DNA of 64,000 nucleotides from positions 62,001-126,000 of the forward strand of contig SADC01001318.1 in assembly GCA_004194705.1 (NCBI GenBank). The letters are read 5' to 3'. Positions 48,101 through 63,100 of the stretch are shown piece after piece. The notes under the pieces were generated by a model that was given only the letters and a program-made list of their open reading frames with translations, was not told where the DNA came from and searched no databases. This DNA is from Ditylenchus dipsaci (taxonomy: Eukaryota; Nematoda; Chromadorea; Rhabditida; Anguinidae). Made by a program: the position numbers and the translations under genes. How positions within the stretch are numbered: the stretch's first letter is position 1; each line of letters opens with the position of its first letter.

Positions 48101-51100
48101 GGGGGGGCACCGATAAAGAAAAAATCTGACGGGGGCACGTGCCCCTACCCGCCCCTACCAAAACCTCATCTACATCTAAGCTACAACTCAGTCGAGTCTC
48201 CTGAGAGTGTCATTTCTACATATTGGCATAATTTTTGCGGTTCTTTTGGGAAGCTATCCACAAAGAGATCTGACTATATAGTTAATTTATTATAAACATT
48301 TATAGCTGGAAGCTGGTCTCAGACAGTTTGCACGAGTGGGCCGTAGCTCTAGAATCGGAATATCAACAGCCTTTCTGTGACATAGCCAAATGGGTAGACC
48401 AGGGAGAGCATTTGCTACAAAGCAGGACACCTGTGAAGCTGGACACTAAGCTAATTGACGAGTCCCTAACCACAATTGAGACCACCATACAACTGTTTGA
48501 GGTGCGTCAGAAACTAATTTTGTAATAATATTGATTTACCAATTTCAGACATTTTTCAAAGACTGTCCAGAAAAAAGAGAAATATTCTACCCTGCCTACC
48601 AAACATTCCAAGAACATCACTTGCAACACAACAAAGATTCCTCAGATCCAACATTCCCGTTGCTAGACATGCTTAAACACAGATTTGAAGCTTTGTCCAA
48701 CCAATATCCGTTTGAGATCAGGCGACTTCTTCTTCACCAAGCCTACTACAGAACCCTCGGCTTCCAAGCTGACTTGAAGACCAAGTTGAGGCTGTGGGAG
48801 AATGCTACTAGTTACTCACTAACTAAACGATGGCTGGCTGAATATAATGTGGGTTTTGTGCAAAGATATCCTGTGCAGGGTTTATAAGGCAGACTCAACC
48901 CTTTTCTATTAGTTTTTTTGTTCAAAAACATATTTGATGTTTATTTAAATCAGCCAACTGAAAAAACACAAAAAAAAACGAGAGCTAAAAAAGCATCGAA
49001 TTTATCAACATAATGAAATGTATTTTAGATTAAAATTTATAATTCATGCTATAAACTTCAGAAAACGTCTTCTGAAAAACCAGATATCCACTTGCAAGAC
49101 CACTTAATAACCCTTAAAAAGGCAGCTGAGTGCCTAGAGCAAGGGGAAATGCACACGAAAGGACTGTCCATGTTCACAGAGATGGACAAGCAAAGCTACA
49201 AATTATACACCAGATTCTCCACTCTGCATTCCAAGCTGGAGCAGCTGCTCAAGCACTGGACCGACTTTGATTTGGCTGAAGACAGAGCTCTGGCTAGTGA
49301 TCTAGCCTTGGAGCACAGGATTCAACACTTGGCTGAATGCACCCGAATAGTGAATTCTATTGAAGCTGTGCAGACAAGCCCAGCTGTAGGTCACGCAGCT
49401 CAATCCAGATTGGCCAGGATCAAGAAATTGTTTAATGAGTCGGAAAATATGGTGGGTTTGAGGCTTTACGGTATTTAAAACCTTGATAAAAAAGCAAAAA
49501 AGTTTGTGACAGAAATTGTCTTAAGCTTAGCTGTGAAACTTTATAAAATCACACAATTGTAGAACTTCCCATCCACTTCGAAAACCGTGATCAGTACTCC
49601 AAGTGGTCTAACTCCCGGTCAAAGTCCACCCACAAAACGGCGAAAAGAAGTTCTCATAGAGAAAAAAGTGGAAGGCAAAGTGGCAACTAAATTTGTCAGA
49701 TGGATTCAAAAAACTTCCATCTGCCTTCAACAAAAAGCTACTGACACCAAATCCGCAACTGATTTGATTCATCAACTGACGGTGATTTTTTAGACCAAAA
49801 TCGAACAAAAAATAAAATAAAAAGCGTTCAGGAGCTAGAAAAAGAGCACCCAGAAGCTATGGCCGAGCGCCAACGCTACCTGTCTAGATTAAAGGACACT
49901 ACCCAAGAGCAGCGAGACATGGATTCACTTTTCGAACAACTACACAATCAGCTTCAAGCCCGGCTGGACTCCTTTAAAATGGTCTACCCACCACTTGCAT
50001 CCGCAGAAAAAAATCTGCTAGACATGGAAAAGTGGACTGCTTTTCATGACCCTGACTCGGAAATGGTGGGTTTTGGATTGAATTCAAAAAGTTTGCCTTG
50101 AGGCAAACTTGATATTTTTTTGGTCGAAACTGAAAAAGGCCGCCTTTTGACTGAAAAGGGCCGTCTTTCACAATTGTTTTTTCACAAGAAGCATATACCG
50201 TGTTTCCTCTATTAGCTCCCCATGCTCTTATAACTACTCATCCCTCCTTTTTTGACTAGGATTTCAGAGTTGTGGCTATTTTGATTGACAATTTCAAGAT
50301 TTTTCAGGGGTTGAAAAATAAATCACATGGTAAATCACCAGTGGCTCCCAGTTGGCTCACCACTGAATTTATATTACCTGTGCTGTATATGCCATGTTTT
50401 GTGAGTTAATAGATGAAAAGGGTACGCGTAAAATTTTCAGCTATAAATTTTCTGATAAAAATTGGTCGAAAATGTATTTTGAAAAATATCGAAAATACTG
50501 ATCATTATCTTTAGTAAAATCAAAGTTAATAATTCGACCTAATTTTAAAATCCTTATTTTTAGGCCAAACTGTCTATAAAAGAGCGTTCCGAGGTGGTTG
50601 ACCAGATCAAACTTATGCTTGACAACCTAGAGACCTCGGAACACAAAGCCCTCTTGGACATTTCTGCTTTGAAAGAGATTTACATGGACGTGAGCAAGTG
50701 TTTTGCCGTAAGTATTTTTGTCAAAATTTTTGTAGCTTTACTACTAATCCCTTCCTGCTTTTAAGTTAAAAAAGCCTTTAAAATGGCTCTAACCCTCTGT
50801 GTCAACCTAATAAGCATTGTCTAGGTGGCTCTTTGTGTGTTTGCACATGTCTCTTAAACTTTCTTGGTTATTAAGCAACTGAAAAAAACAAAAGATTAAA
50901 ATGTTGGTCAACCGAGATGTTTGGCTAAAATTACACCAAGAAACTTTTATCCAATTTTTTTCCGCTAACCAGATCAGCTACGAAATTTTTGGTTAACTGA
51001 GACACCGGATATGGCAGAGAAAGTTAAAAAAAATTAAAATATTAGTAGCGAAAAATTTAATAATTTTGTTTGTTTAAGATACAAAAAATTCAATTTTAAT

Positions 51101-54100
51101 TTTTTCACTATTTTTTCCATTTTCGTTCGTTGTAATTTAAGTAATTTTTTTAGTAGGTCCGTTTTCCAAACACACCGAGAGCCTAATTGTGTGCCGCTAT
51201 GTTTGGGTGTGGGATGTTCATATAATTTCCCTTGGTTTTTTATGTTTTCTGCTTGCCAGCCTTCCTGATCTGCATTTTAGTTGGTCGAGATCCGAAGGAT
51301 TGAGGTGAGTGTAGAGGTGATTGAAACCCGCATCCTAGTGCGTCGCATTCCTGCACCAACTGCTAAAGATTCGACAAAAACTGAGAGAACTGAAGCTCCG
51401 TTGGCTGCCTCTATGAAACAGGTATTCCATGTTTTCATAATAAGTGTGGCTTGTTTAACCGTCTAAGCTTAACTAATTCCTTTGTTTGTTCGTTTCCAAA
51501 ACATACTAAAGATTACATGATTTGTTTAGCTATGATTTTTTTCGAATACAGCTATTAACCAACGTCCCTGAAATAACCACTAACCTGCATTGAAAGACAA
51601 AACCTATTCATCCTAAGTTAAAAAATTCATCCTAAGCTAAGCGTTGTCGGCCGGGCTGAGCCTTAAAAAAGAGCTCAGAAGGAGCTGGGCTTAAACAAAA
51701 AAATTGAGGTGTTTACCGAGAAAAGTTATGCCGTTGCACAAATATGAGTTCAACATTTTTTGTTAGAAGTCGTTTAAACATGATTTAGACGATATTATAA
51801 AATGCGCCCCCTAAGTGAACAAGTGCCCATTTTAAAAGATAGGGTGTGATAATATCAAGTTCTGTGAGTTTTTTAGGGCAAAATTATCCACGAAGCGATA
51901 AGCGAAATCAGAATGATTTTCAGATCCAGACTGTCAAATCAAAATTTAAAAAATTTAAAAATTGAGGTTTAAAAGTGCCGGACCCAGCTATTGGACCCAG
52001 TTTTGTTCATTACATTGAGAATTTCGCAAATTTTATATTACCGTATTTACTCTAATAGTAGCCCCCCCTGATTCAAAATCGTGTTTTTGGCGTTGTGTTT
52101 TTGACCCACTTTTCAAAAACTTTTCTCAGGCAAGTTATACCTCATTTTGTAGCTCATCTCACTGGCTACAAAATGAGTGGTAATTTGCATGAAACAGTCT
52201 TCAAAAAGTGGGTCGAAAACGCTATGCCACAAACACGATTTTGAACGAGGGGGGGGGGGGGTACTATTAGAGTAAATACGGTATTTTAAAAATGACCAAA
52301 ATAAATATTAAGATATAACAAAGATGGTTTCACAATACCAAGTAACCTAATTCAAGACCAAGCAACCTAGGCTACTTTACCACTGAGCTACTAAGGGGGG
52401 GGGGGGTGCACTACGTTTCACCGTCACTGTTTTCACCGTTCACTATTTTCACCGTCACTATTTTCACCGTCACCTCTTTTCACCGTCACTATTTTCACCG
52501 TTCACTAAATTCACCGTCAGCATTTTAGGACCACTTTTTAGGTCTAAATTTTTCGAAATTTTTGAAATTTTCGGTACCAAATTGTAGCCCTGAATGTCAG
52601 CTACATTTTGGTACTACAATTTCTAAAAAAAACAAAAAATTTTAGTTCTAAACTTTAAAAGACGCTCACCCTGCGTTCTACCGTGATGAAAAAGTGTGAG
52701 ATTTAACGCCTTCTAAAGTTTAGTTCTAATTTTTTTTATTTTTTCAGAATTTGTAGTACCAAAATGTAGCTGACATTCAGGGCTACAATTTGGTACCAAG
52801 ACTGTTTAAATTTTATAAAAATTTAGATCTAAAAAGCGGTCCTAAAGTGCTGACGGTGAAAATAGGTGACGGTGAAAATAGTGACGGTGAAAATAGTGAC
52901 GGTGAAAATAGTGACGGTGAAAATAGTGAACGGTGAAAATAGTGACGGTGAAAATAGTGAACGGTGAAAACAGTGACGGTGAAACGTAGTGCACCCCTAA
53001 GGGGTGACCCTGAATTCATCAACACTAATTCATCAACACACGAGTTCATCAACAAAATTCAAGCTTATTTTATTTCTTCTTTCAACGCCCCGAAAGTTCC
53101 TGAAAAGTTTTTGGTTCTGAAATTGTAGAATACTTTTGCCATGACAAAATTGAACATATTCAGTTTCTTCTTCTTTCTACTCTTGCTTGGTGTGGAAAGG
53201 CTGCTTTGACGCTTCTTCACCAAAGGCGATGGGACGAACTGAGAGGCCGACTTCTTGGCTGTATTTTGTCTGACTGTAACTTGAGCATTCACCAATCCGA
53301 CTTGATCATCCTGATGCTCGGCAACAGAAGAAGCTCTAAAAGACAACAGAGGTTTATACATATTTACATACCAAGTGGGTGCCAAATGCGATTTTTTCAC
53401 CAGCGAAAACGAATGCCTAGACTGAAGTCTGGTGTAAAAAGAGAAATAGAACTACGGTGGCGTAAAATTGGTCGGCGGAAAATTGACCGGTACCGTACTA
53501 CCTCCTATGAGGATTACTAATCCTTTATAACCCACTTTAGTTAAGAAAACATAATGTTTGCCTTCGTGTGAAGAGCTTCGTGTCAAGACAAATAAACTTA
53601 AATTTTGTTGATGAATTCATGTGTTGATGAATTAGTGTTGATGAATTCGGTGTTGGTGAATTCACTTAACGCCAGGTACTAAGGGCATATAATAAGACCT
53701 ATGTTTTAATTTCTTATAAATGCTAAAACAGCTTCTTAACTCAAAAAGATATTGCTGACATTTTAAAGTGAAAATCACTACACACAGTAAAATGTATTGA
53801 ATTTGCGAAGTTTCCATTACAATGAACAAATATAGTCTCTTAATTATAGAAGCCTGTTAAAAAAGCTTTTTTCGAGAATATAGTTATCCTGCGGTGCATT
53901 AAATTGTATATGCTTTCAACTACTCCGTATAGTCTGATAAATTTTTGAAAAACACCTCATTAATTGATCCATGTCCAGGCTGATGATGCCCTGCTTGCAA
54001 CAGTACTGGAAAACATAGAGCAAGTTCGTGTAAGGGATCCTGAAGCTGCTAGCCGCATATCTGCACTTCGCCAGAAAATTCATGTCCAGCAGCAAACTAA

Positions 54101-57100
54101 AGGTAATTTTTTGATGAAACAAATAGGTTGAAAAAAGTTCTTTATTAATTTCTTAAGACCAACCAGAAGCGTCATCGTCTTCTTCCAAGCCGTTTGCAGA
54201 CCGCGTCAAAAAGTTGCTGCGAAGAAAAGCGGTCGTAGGTGCTAGAAAAGAAGATTCGGAAGAGCTGGCTAAAACTTCAATAATTGAAATGGACATGTTG
54301 AATGAGTCTCTTAGAGAGCACAAAGGTTGGTTTTTGTGTTTCTTAAAAATGGAATTTTCGTAAATCAGGACAAAATCTAATTTTTGCTGTTTAAAAGCTG
54401 TCTTACTAATTTTAAAAAATTTTTTATTAAACCATTTTTTTTATAAATTTGAAGAAACTATCTTAGTCGTTAAATCTGTATGGCGAAGAGCTTGTATTAT
54501 TTTCATGTTTTTTCACTGCTAATGTGGAAATGAGCTTGAAGGGGCATACCAGCGCGTTACACAGCAATTAAGGCGGGGACCAGCAATTTCTTTTCTCTCA
54601 ACTGTTTTCTATAAGCGTTTTACCTGATTCAACGAAAGTTTTCTGTCTACTTTTTAAAAATAGGATAATGTCATAAATATAGGATTTGAGTTGAAACGAG
54701 GACGATTTTTGAAAAATTGTTGGTCCTCACTTTTATTTGCAGTGTAATGCGCTGGTATTCTGCCTTAAGGAAAGGTTAAGTAGAACAGTTTACCGTATAA
54801 CCTCTCTGAATCCTCCACCCTCTAATAATCCCCCACCCCTCATTTTTTGAATAGCATTTAAAGTTAAGGCTATTTTCAATTTACAATTTCGAAAATTTGC
54901 AAGACTTGAAAATCAGTTGGGAGATTGGTAATATGGTTATACAGTAAGCTATATAATTGCCGCCCAGCCAACAAAACCTTTTTTAGGTAAAATTACAAAA
55001 AATACAAGGAAAAAACTCATAAATCTTTCAAACACATTTGAGGTATTGAAAAGGAACAAATTTTAGTTTAATTATAACATCGATCATTTTTCGAAAATTT
55101 TTGTTTTATATCACTGTACGAGTTAACTGAAACTTTTGTATAAACATTTAAAAAATTATGTGGTTAAAATTGCAGGTACTTCCAATGAAGAATACCAGCG
55201 CCTAGAAGCAGAATGGAAAAAGAAGCTGGCCGGATTAGACCGTCTTCTCATGATAATCTCAGAAATAAAAAAACTAGAAAAGAGTGTGGACAACTTCCAA
55301 AATTCACATGTAAAAGCTGAACTGATCAAAAGTAACTTGCTGTCCATCGGAAGAATTCTGGAGTGTGAGATCCAAATAGATATACCGCTAGTGCAAGCAA
55401 CTAAACTTCGGCTCAAATTGCTGCTCAACAAATTAGAGCAATGCATGGCAGATGAGCACTACAAGAAAAAAGAAGCTTTAAAACAGAGATTAGCTGCTTT
55501 GGAAATGACTTCTCAAGACGACCTTCGCATCGGCTTAGACATTGTCAAGGTGGGTTAAAAAGCAGGTTTTATGACTTTTGTGAAATTTCTTGGTTTATGA
55601 TTTATGGAACTTGAAAAAAATACTTTTTTAATTTTTCCTATGTTTTCTTTTTTCATCTTGTTCTTTTGATTGATTGGTAACTTTTTGATTTTTCTCGACT
55701 TGTTCTTATTTTTTACATCAATTTTGTAGGGTTTTTATATTAAATTGCACAAATCATTGGTTTAATTACCGAAAAAGGGTATCTTAGGATTGGAGGCGGT
55801 TATTTATTTTCTGTTTTTTGAAGTCGATATAGGCTCAATATTTTTACTAGAAAATCACTGATTTATATATGCTTTTTGCAAAACTTTAGCCAATAATTAA
55901 GTCCATAAAGATCATGCATCTGTTCAAGCTAATCCCAACTAGCCTGATCCCCTTCTTCTTGCCTCTGATTTTTTTATTCTACTTTGATGTGTGTTGTGTG
56001 TGGATGGCGTTACTACTTTTTCTACTACCTAACCAACTAACCAGGCAATAGGCAAAGGCGAAAAAATCAATCAGTTGTTTCTGGATGGAAACAGAAAATA
56101 GCTAGGCAGCAAGATTTGCTTCCAAATGTCTTTTTTCTTACCTAAAAACACTATTGCTACATTTTTTGTAATTGTCCTTTAAAAGTTAGTTTTTATATAT
56201 TTTTGTTTTGTTACATTTTAAAATAAAAATTAGGCAAAATCAATTTTATTGCAACATTTTGTTTATCAGTAAAATTTTGCTTCCAAAAAATCAGCTCTTT
56301 GATTAATGGAGGAATCGCCTTTTCCTGTTCTATCATTCTTGTTCCTGATTTTTTATATAAAAAATTGTTGTTTTGGGAACGAAAAAATAATTAAAAAAAT
56401 AGATGTAAAGCTGATTGTTTTTGTGGTTGATCTCTGATAAGTATAATTGAGAGTTAGTTAAACCACAGATTTTTACACAAACTCATTATTCATCAATAAT
56501 AATATGTTGGACATTTTTTTTATGAAAATAATTCAAATTTGTAAACAGTCGATTGCTGAAGACTTCTCACATACCAATAAAAGATTTATTTCCCTTAAGA
56601 CGTGAGAACATAAAAAAGAGAACTGTTTTTGTTTGATAAAACAAGGTTTTATGGCCGAAATTCTCTATTACTTTCCCTTTTTTGATTCTTTTCAAGGTCT
56701 TTTGCTGATTTTTTTAGACGGTCATGTAAACTTTAATCAACCGGTTTGCATGCACCTTTTCGCGAGAGATTGATTTTTTTGTAGTTTCAGCAAATTATTG
56801 ATGAACAAATTGATTAAAACGACATTTCGAAACAAAGCTGGATTCTCTAATTTTTAGAGTTCTTTACTATTTATTCTAACTATGATAAAAAGAGTTTACA
56901 GTGATAAGAAAGTTTTTTTAATAGTGACTAATTTTTAGAATTCAAAAATAACTCCTGGTATAAATTGTTCTGAACTTGAACTATTTTTCTATTTTTATAA
57001 TATTAAAATTTGCTTTTTAGTAGTCTCTTCTGATGTATTCTGATATATATTGAAAAAATTTTTAGTTAAAAAAAAATTTTCAAAAATTAAAACAAAATAG

Positions 57101-60100
57101 TTCTAATACAGGGCGTTCCAAATTTTTTTAGGAATTTGATTTGATCATGACTTTTTTTCCTTTTTTTTGTTTTTTTGTTAGACAACCTTTTTTGAAGCAT
57201 TTTTTGCTTTCAATGTGCTTCTCTTGTCTATTATTTTATCACTAAACAGCATAAAAAAAGAAAAGTGATGCTTTGTATTGTGGAATGGGAAAATATGTAT
57301 GTTTGTGAAGAATTTTAATTTCCTTGTTTTATTTTGTTTGTCTTTTCAAGAACATATTTTAAAAGTATAGTAACAAAAAAAAACCTTTATTATCTTCGAC
57401 ATGATATTTAAAACTTACCCGGGTGATTTTATAAAAGTCAGCATTTGGCTCTAAGCACTTGTAAGGTCTATTTTGAGAAGTTGATCCATTTTTAACACTT
57501 CAACTAGTCAAAACCTTGAAGGAACGTTCTGGGCTGTTATACAATCTTAAAACTTTGTAGTAGCACAGTTTAAGAGCTACAAAACCCAATTTACAAAATG
57601 ATTTTGAAAATCTGAATGATGAGATATGGGTTTTTGAAAAAATATCAATTGCTTTAAAAATCATAAAAATCGCCAAAAAGATAATAAAAAAAACTTGCAT
57701 TTTTTGAACTGTATCTACGCTACAACATAGTGCTAAGATGTTATTATATCTTTAAACTTTCAACAATGTTGTGACCAGTTCAAGTGTCAACTTCTCAAAA
57801 TGACTACATGACTTGCTTTGCAAGGTCTTTCTAACTAAATATCTTAGAATATATTTAGAGGTCAAAAAAGTATGAGCAACCAAACCTCTAAAAAGTTGTA
57901 ATGCCATGCCTATGTAAAAGCCAAGATTTTTCACGTAAAAATCTTTCAGGAAATCTCCGAAGAGGCCGTAAATTTGCACAAAAAGGCTCCTTATTACACA
58001 GAAGTGCTAGAAAAAGCAGATTTGCTAGAGCGCGATTTACGCCACAAGATGGAATTTTTCAACCGACTGCAGTTGTTTCATGACAAAGTCAAAGACCTAA
58101 AAGTGCAAAATGATCAGTGGGACACTATTAGCTCTTTACAGGTAATTTATTCTCATATTTATCATAGATGTAAATATACATTAAAATATATTTAAATCTT
58201 AGATAAATGGTGTATTAGAGAGTCTGAACCAGCAATTAGTCAATGTGCAAAACATTCTGGATCCTGAGCGCCAAATGCTGGAATCGGAAATTTCAGCTTT
58301 AGAAGGAAATTTTTTCCAGCTGGAACACGACAGGGTGCGTCAAAAGTAAGTTATTTTTTATAGATAAAAAAAGAATTTTATTCATAAAAAAGTTAAAAAA
58401 TTATTTGTAAATAGGTTCCTTACACTGTCTGATCAACTAAACAAACTAGTGTCACTTATGCAAAATCGCCAAATATTCCTACTACGACTGAATGAATTTC
58501 AAGAGTTCGTGGATAATTGCAAAACTACATTGCTAGAAGCTAGTCAAACCAGTCAAGGCAAAAAAAGAGACATTAATAGACTGGTGGGTGAATTTTGAAA
58601 TGCCTTTTAAATCTATAATAAGTAATTTTTCCACCTTATTAATTTAAGAAATTGATTTTTGCTTTTTTCTAAAAATTTAGATGATGATTTATGTTAAAAA
58701 TGATAAGTTATGTTCCAAACCATATAAATGTAGCCATAAATTTACCACCCCCCAATCAATTGTTTCACCGCCTTTTCTGTCAACAAAAACCATTTCCAAA
58801 ATAGTTTTCCATCACTTTGAGACTAAAAAGGAAAGTTTGAAATTGATTCCTTCTTGTTTGATCATCAATTCTCAACCTCATGGCCTCTTTCTTTTTCGTT
58901 CCTAATTCAGGGCAATAGTTTTCAATCAAAATATAAGTAATAGTTTAATTTTTCGTTTTAGACCAGTGATCTAAACTCACTTCTACCACAACTTCAAAGT
59001 ATTGCAAGTGGAGTGTGCGAGACCCAAGAAGCAGCCCACATAAACGTGACTGACTTGAGCATAGAAGAAGCCATTATGAAGCTACAAGAAATTGCTGTGC
59101 CCAGTGTTGGCTCCCTGGTAAATGATATTTTAAACAAAATTCATTAGCCTCTTTGCCGATTTTAATAGGTCATAACTTTTTTTGCCGACATGATCTCGAA
59201 ATTCCCCCAACTTCTTTTTTGTTTATAAAGGGTGTCCAAGATTTTTAGCCACTTTTCAACAACCATAATTTTTTCCAGTCCATATTTCAGCCGATTTTTA
59301 CCTGTTATTGTAAACCGAAAATCATTTTTACCGAATTAAAAAAAATTTATAAATGTAATTTTTTTGTAATGATTGTTATGCTTGACACATAAATAAAATA
59401 TAAATTTCTAAACATATAATTAACATTACTTATTTAGTCAAAAACCGAAACAATAGTCGAGGAGTCGAACAAGCTACGCACTTCTCTGAGCACTCCTGTT
59501 GCAGAGTTTGACGCAACAGATATTTCCAATCTTCATTCTTACATTGCTAATCTTCAAGTAATTCTTTATCAAAAAAAGGTGTAACGCCGCTAAAAAGTAT
59601 TTCATTTCAGTTCCAAATACAGTCTCACAGCGCCCAAATCCAGCATATCCAAGAACTAGTCAACACAAATAAAGATGCAGTTCAGGTGTCAGATCTGCCC
59701 AAAATAATCTCATCTCTTCAAGAAGCTACATCCAGCCATAACATTCAGTTAGAGCACAAAGTTGAGCACGCAATCTCACAGTCTATCCTGCAATTATCCC
59801 ATGATCTCGAGGCTATTAACATCAATCTCAACCAGGCATTTAGTCACCAAGAGCAAATCTCCCAAGAAGAATTCAATCTTAGGCAATGCAGTTCCAAATT
59901 GGGGAACTAGAGCGAACTGTCAGTCAAATATGCACTGACCAGCATAAAACAAAATACCTGCCCTATTTTGCTGACCTAGAGAAATCAGCATTCAATCTGG
60001 ATTCTAAGATGAAAAAATGCGCCACAGCTCATCTACTAGGTCAAGAAAAGAGCAGAAGCTGCTCAAAAACCTGTCGGCTTTTGAGAAATGGCTGGACTTG

Positions 60101-63100
60101 GTGGAACAAGATGTGCAGGATGTGATGGATTCACCTAGGCTAGATGTACAGGAAAAACAAACAAAATGGTTGAGATCAAAGACAATTGCTTGAGCCATGC
60201 AAAACTGGTGGCTAAACTCGAGGTTTTTGAGTTTGAGGACGGAGATCAGAAAGAATTAGCCAAAGAAGCTGTGCTAGATACAAATTCTTGCTGGATAAGT
60301 TTGAAGCATTAGGATTGCCCACAGCTAAATTGGTGCCCATCCATGTGGAAACCTGGAATTTGCCTTCATCGTCAGCCATGGTTTCTGAGGTGGGTGAATT
60401 TCGAAATTTTACTAACTCAAGAAATTTTTTCGTAATATAGAAAGGTGCATGTGAAAGACCGGATCGAGCTTTTTGTTTTTTCTTGTCCCTAGCCTAAGTC
60501 GGTATTATAGAAGTATGAGTCAGTTCGTTTCTTCAAAATTCTAGATCCGCTTGTTAGGCCTCGGTTGAATCATGTTCAAAATATCTGGCAAAAAAATTGA
60601 TGGAGAGAATCTTACCAGACGGTATCTTCTCTTTTTGTTCCTTTTTTCAGCCTTCGGTTTTAACGCATGCCTGAGACGCAAATTTGGTTTAATATTTTTT
60701 TTACTTAAGCACTCGTTGGCCTCATCAAGTGCTTTTTCTGAGCGCACAGAGGAATGGGCTGAGGATTTGGACAGCGACTTGGCTTCCATCCAGAGTGAAG
60801 TGACCAGGGCACAAGCTTTGCACTTCTCTAGAGCTTCTTCTTTGGAAAAAGCGAATTCGGTGGCTCAACTTTTCGTGGAAGCATCCACTTCATTGGCTAA
60901 GGTAGACTAGCTCAAATATTTCCAAATCTTAAAATTTCAAATGCTTAAAATTACAGGGTGAACTATCTCTAAATGCAATAGAACAAGAAATCAATTCGGT
61001 GATAGAATCAATGAACCGCATCAAAAGCCATTACAGTACCTCTTCATTAAAACCTCTTTTTGAGGCGGAAGAAGATGCCAAGGCTTTTAAGGTAGTTTTT
61101 CGTGTTATATAAATTTAAGATCAAATTTAAAATTTTTCAGTCCTACGTCAAACAACTAGACTTTTTGAAAGAAGAGCTTAAAAAACTGGAAGGATTGGCC
61201 AGCCAGGATAAGCAAGAAAAAAGACTACACAAGCTAGTGAAATTGCTAAAGAAAGAAAAAAACGTAGCCAAGGTATGGTTAAAAATATTTTAAAATATTA
61301 AAAATATTTGAATTCACCTTATTAAATAAAATATTATTGTAAAAAATATTTGTCCTTCTTGCGGGACCATACATCTTTTTTACTTTTGAATATATTTTTT
61401 CGCTTCATAATAACCGTAAGCACTAGATAAAATTGCGTCTTTTCTTTAAAAATAGAAAAAATGTTTTTTCCCCAAAAATCCGCTTTTAAAATGTTTGAGG
61501 CCGGTGCCCTGGGTAACTAGGATGTAGAAAAAAAACCATTCGATTATTAAGTGCATTCAATCTAATTATGTTGAATATTTATCAGAAGTTCTACGATTCC
61601 CTCTCGGCAGAGATCGAAGATGAACTGCTCTGCGAGTCAATTATGAGCAACTCATCAACAATTTGGGAGTGCTAGAAACAGAAGTATATTCTTCCACGTC
61701 AGCAGGCCGAGTTCCCGACACCAAGGACTGTCTTTCCAACGTCGAGCTAGAGATTGAGCTACTTAAAAAGCAGTGTCGGGCTTCTAGAAAGTATGTGGAA
61801 ATCAGTGTCGATGGGTCCAGGAGTGCTTCGCCCACCAGAAAGTTCAAGATCATTCTCAAGATCACCAACACAGTGACTACTCTAATCCAAGTGATTGAAG
61901 ATGAGCTCAAGAGGCAGCAGTTGGCTAAGAAAAAGGCGAAAAAATCTGCCTCCGAAGCTGAGCTGACGTTGTTACACAAGAAATTATCTAAATTGAACGA
62001 TTCTACCAAGGAAATGTCAGCTAGAGCAAGTGCTCAGTCTTCGAAACATCAGAGCTCAGAGCCTCCAGTAGGTTATGAAGAAGTGGACACCAGCAGATCC
62101 AGCAGACATGCAGAGCCAAGATCACCTAGATTGCCCACAGAGACTGTGACGATGAACCTGCATGTGATGAGAACCTCAGAAGGCACATTGGACTCCACAG
62201 AGGATGTGCTCAAATGTGAGGCAACCATGGTTGAAGCTCCAATGGTGGTCGATGATGATCAGCTAAGAAAAGCAGGGTTGGTTATTTGAAAAGTTAAAGT
62301 TTGAAAATTACATAGATGGCTCAAAAAAGCATAAAAGGTACCTAGTCTGGTCAATTTCGGAAATTAGAACATTTTAAACCAGTTTTTACTAGTTTTAAAT
62401 TTTTATACACATGTGCAACGACTGCAGTCAAAGCAGTTTTTTTATTTTATTTGAACATGACAAAACAATGTTAAAGTATTTTTTCAAATTGTATTTTTTT
62501 CACTTTTATGCAAACAAATATTTTTTTAAATTATGTGCTAGCTTTGTGAAGCATCTTAGCTTACCATATAATTTCTATCAATTTCTACCAACAAAATTGA
62601 CGAAACATACCCAAGACAACTTTATTCCAAATTCAATTTACCGTATTTTCTCTAATAGCTCACCCGGGTGAGTTATTTTTCAACCCCTTGAAAATCGAAA
62701 AATTTTGAGGTCGATCTTGAGATTTCGGGTGCTTAACCGAAATCTAAAAAAAGGAATCGATAGAGCTCGTGGGAGTTAAGAAAATGCAATAAACAACGAT
62801 GGAAAATATTTGCTGAGGGCTGAGATATAGGTCCTCAAAGTAGAGGGGGGTGAGTTAATAGAGACGGGTGAGCTATTAGAGAAAATATGGTATTTAGCAT
62901 TTTATTAATTGTTGTCTACAATAATTTTGCTTGGCGTCCTCTGCTACCGCATTTCAGGGTAAGGGGTTCAAGGTCAGGGTTTTTAGAGCATTTTTGAAAT
63001 TCAGTTAAAACCTTTTTTCGCTTAGAAAAACAACGAGCACTAGATAAAATAACTTTTGTTTTTCAAAATTTCCTCTTTCGCCATTTTTAACATTGAAATA

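Noticed and set aside
53206..53520. 104-codon plus-strand frame
   Set aside because: Antisense to a more protein-like minus-strand ORF and without splice context.
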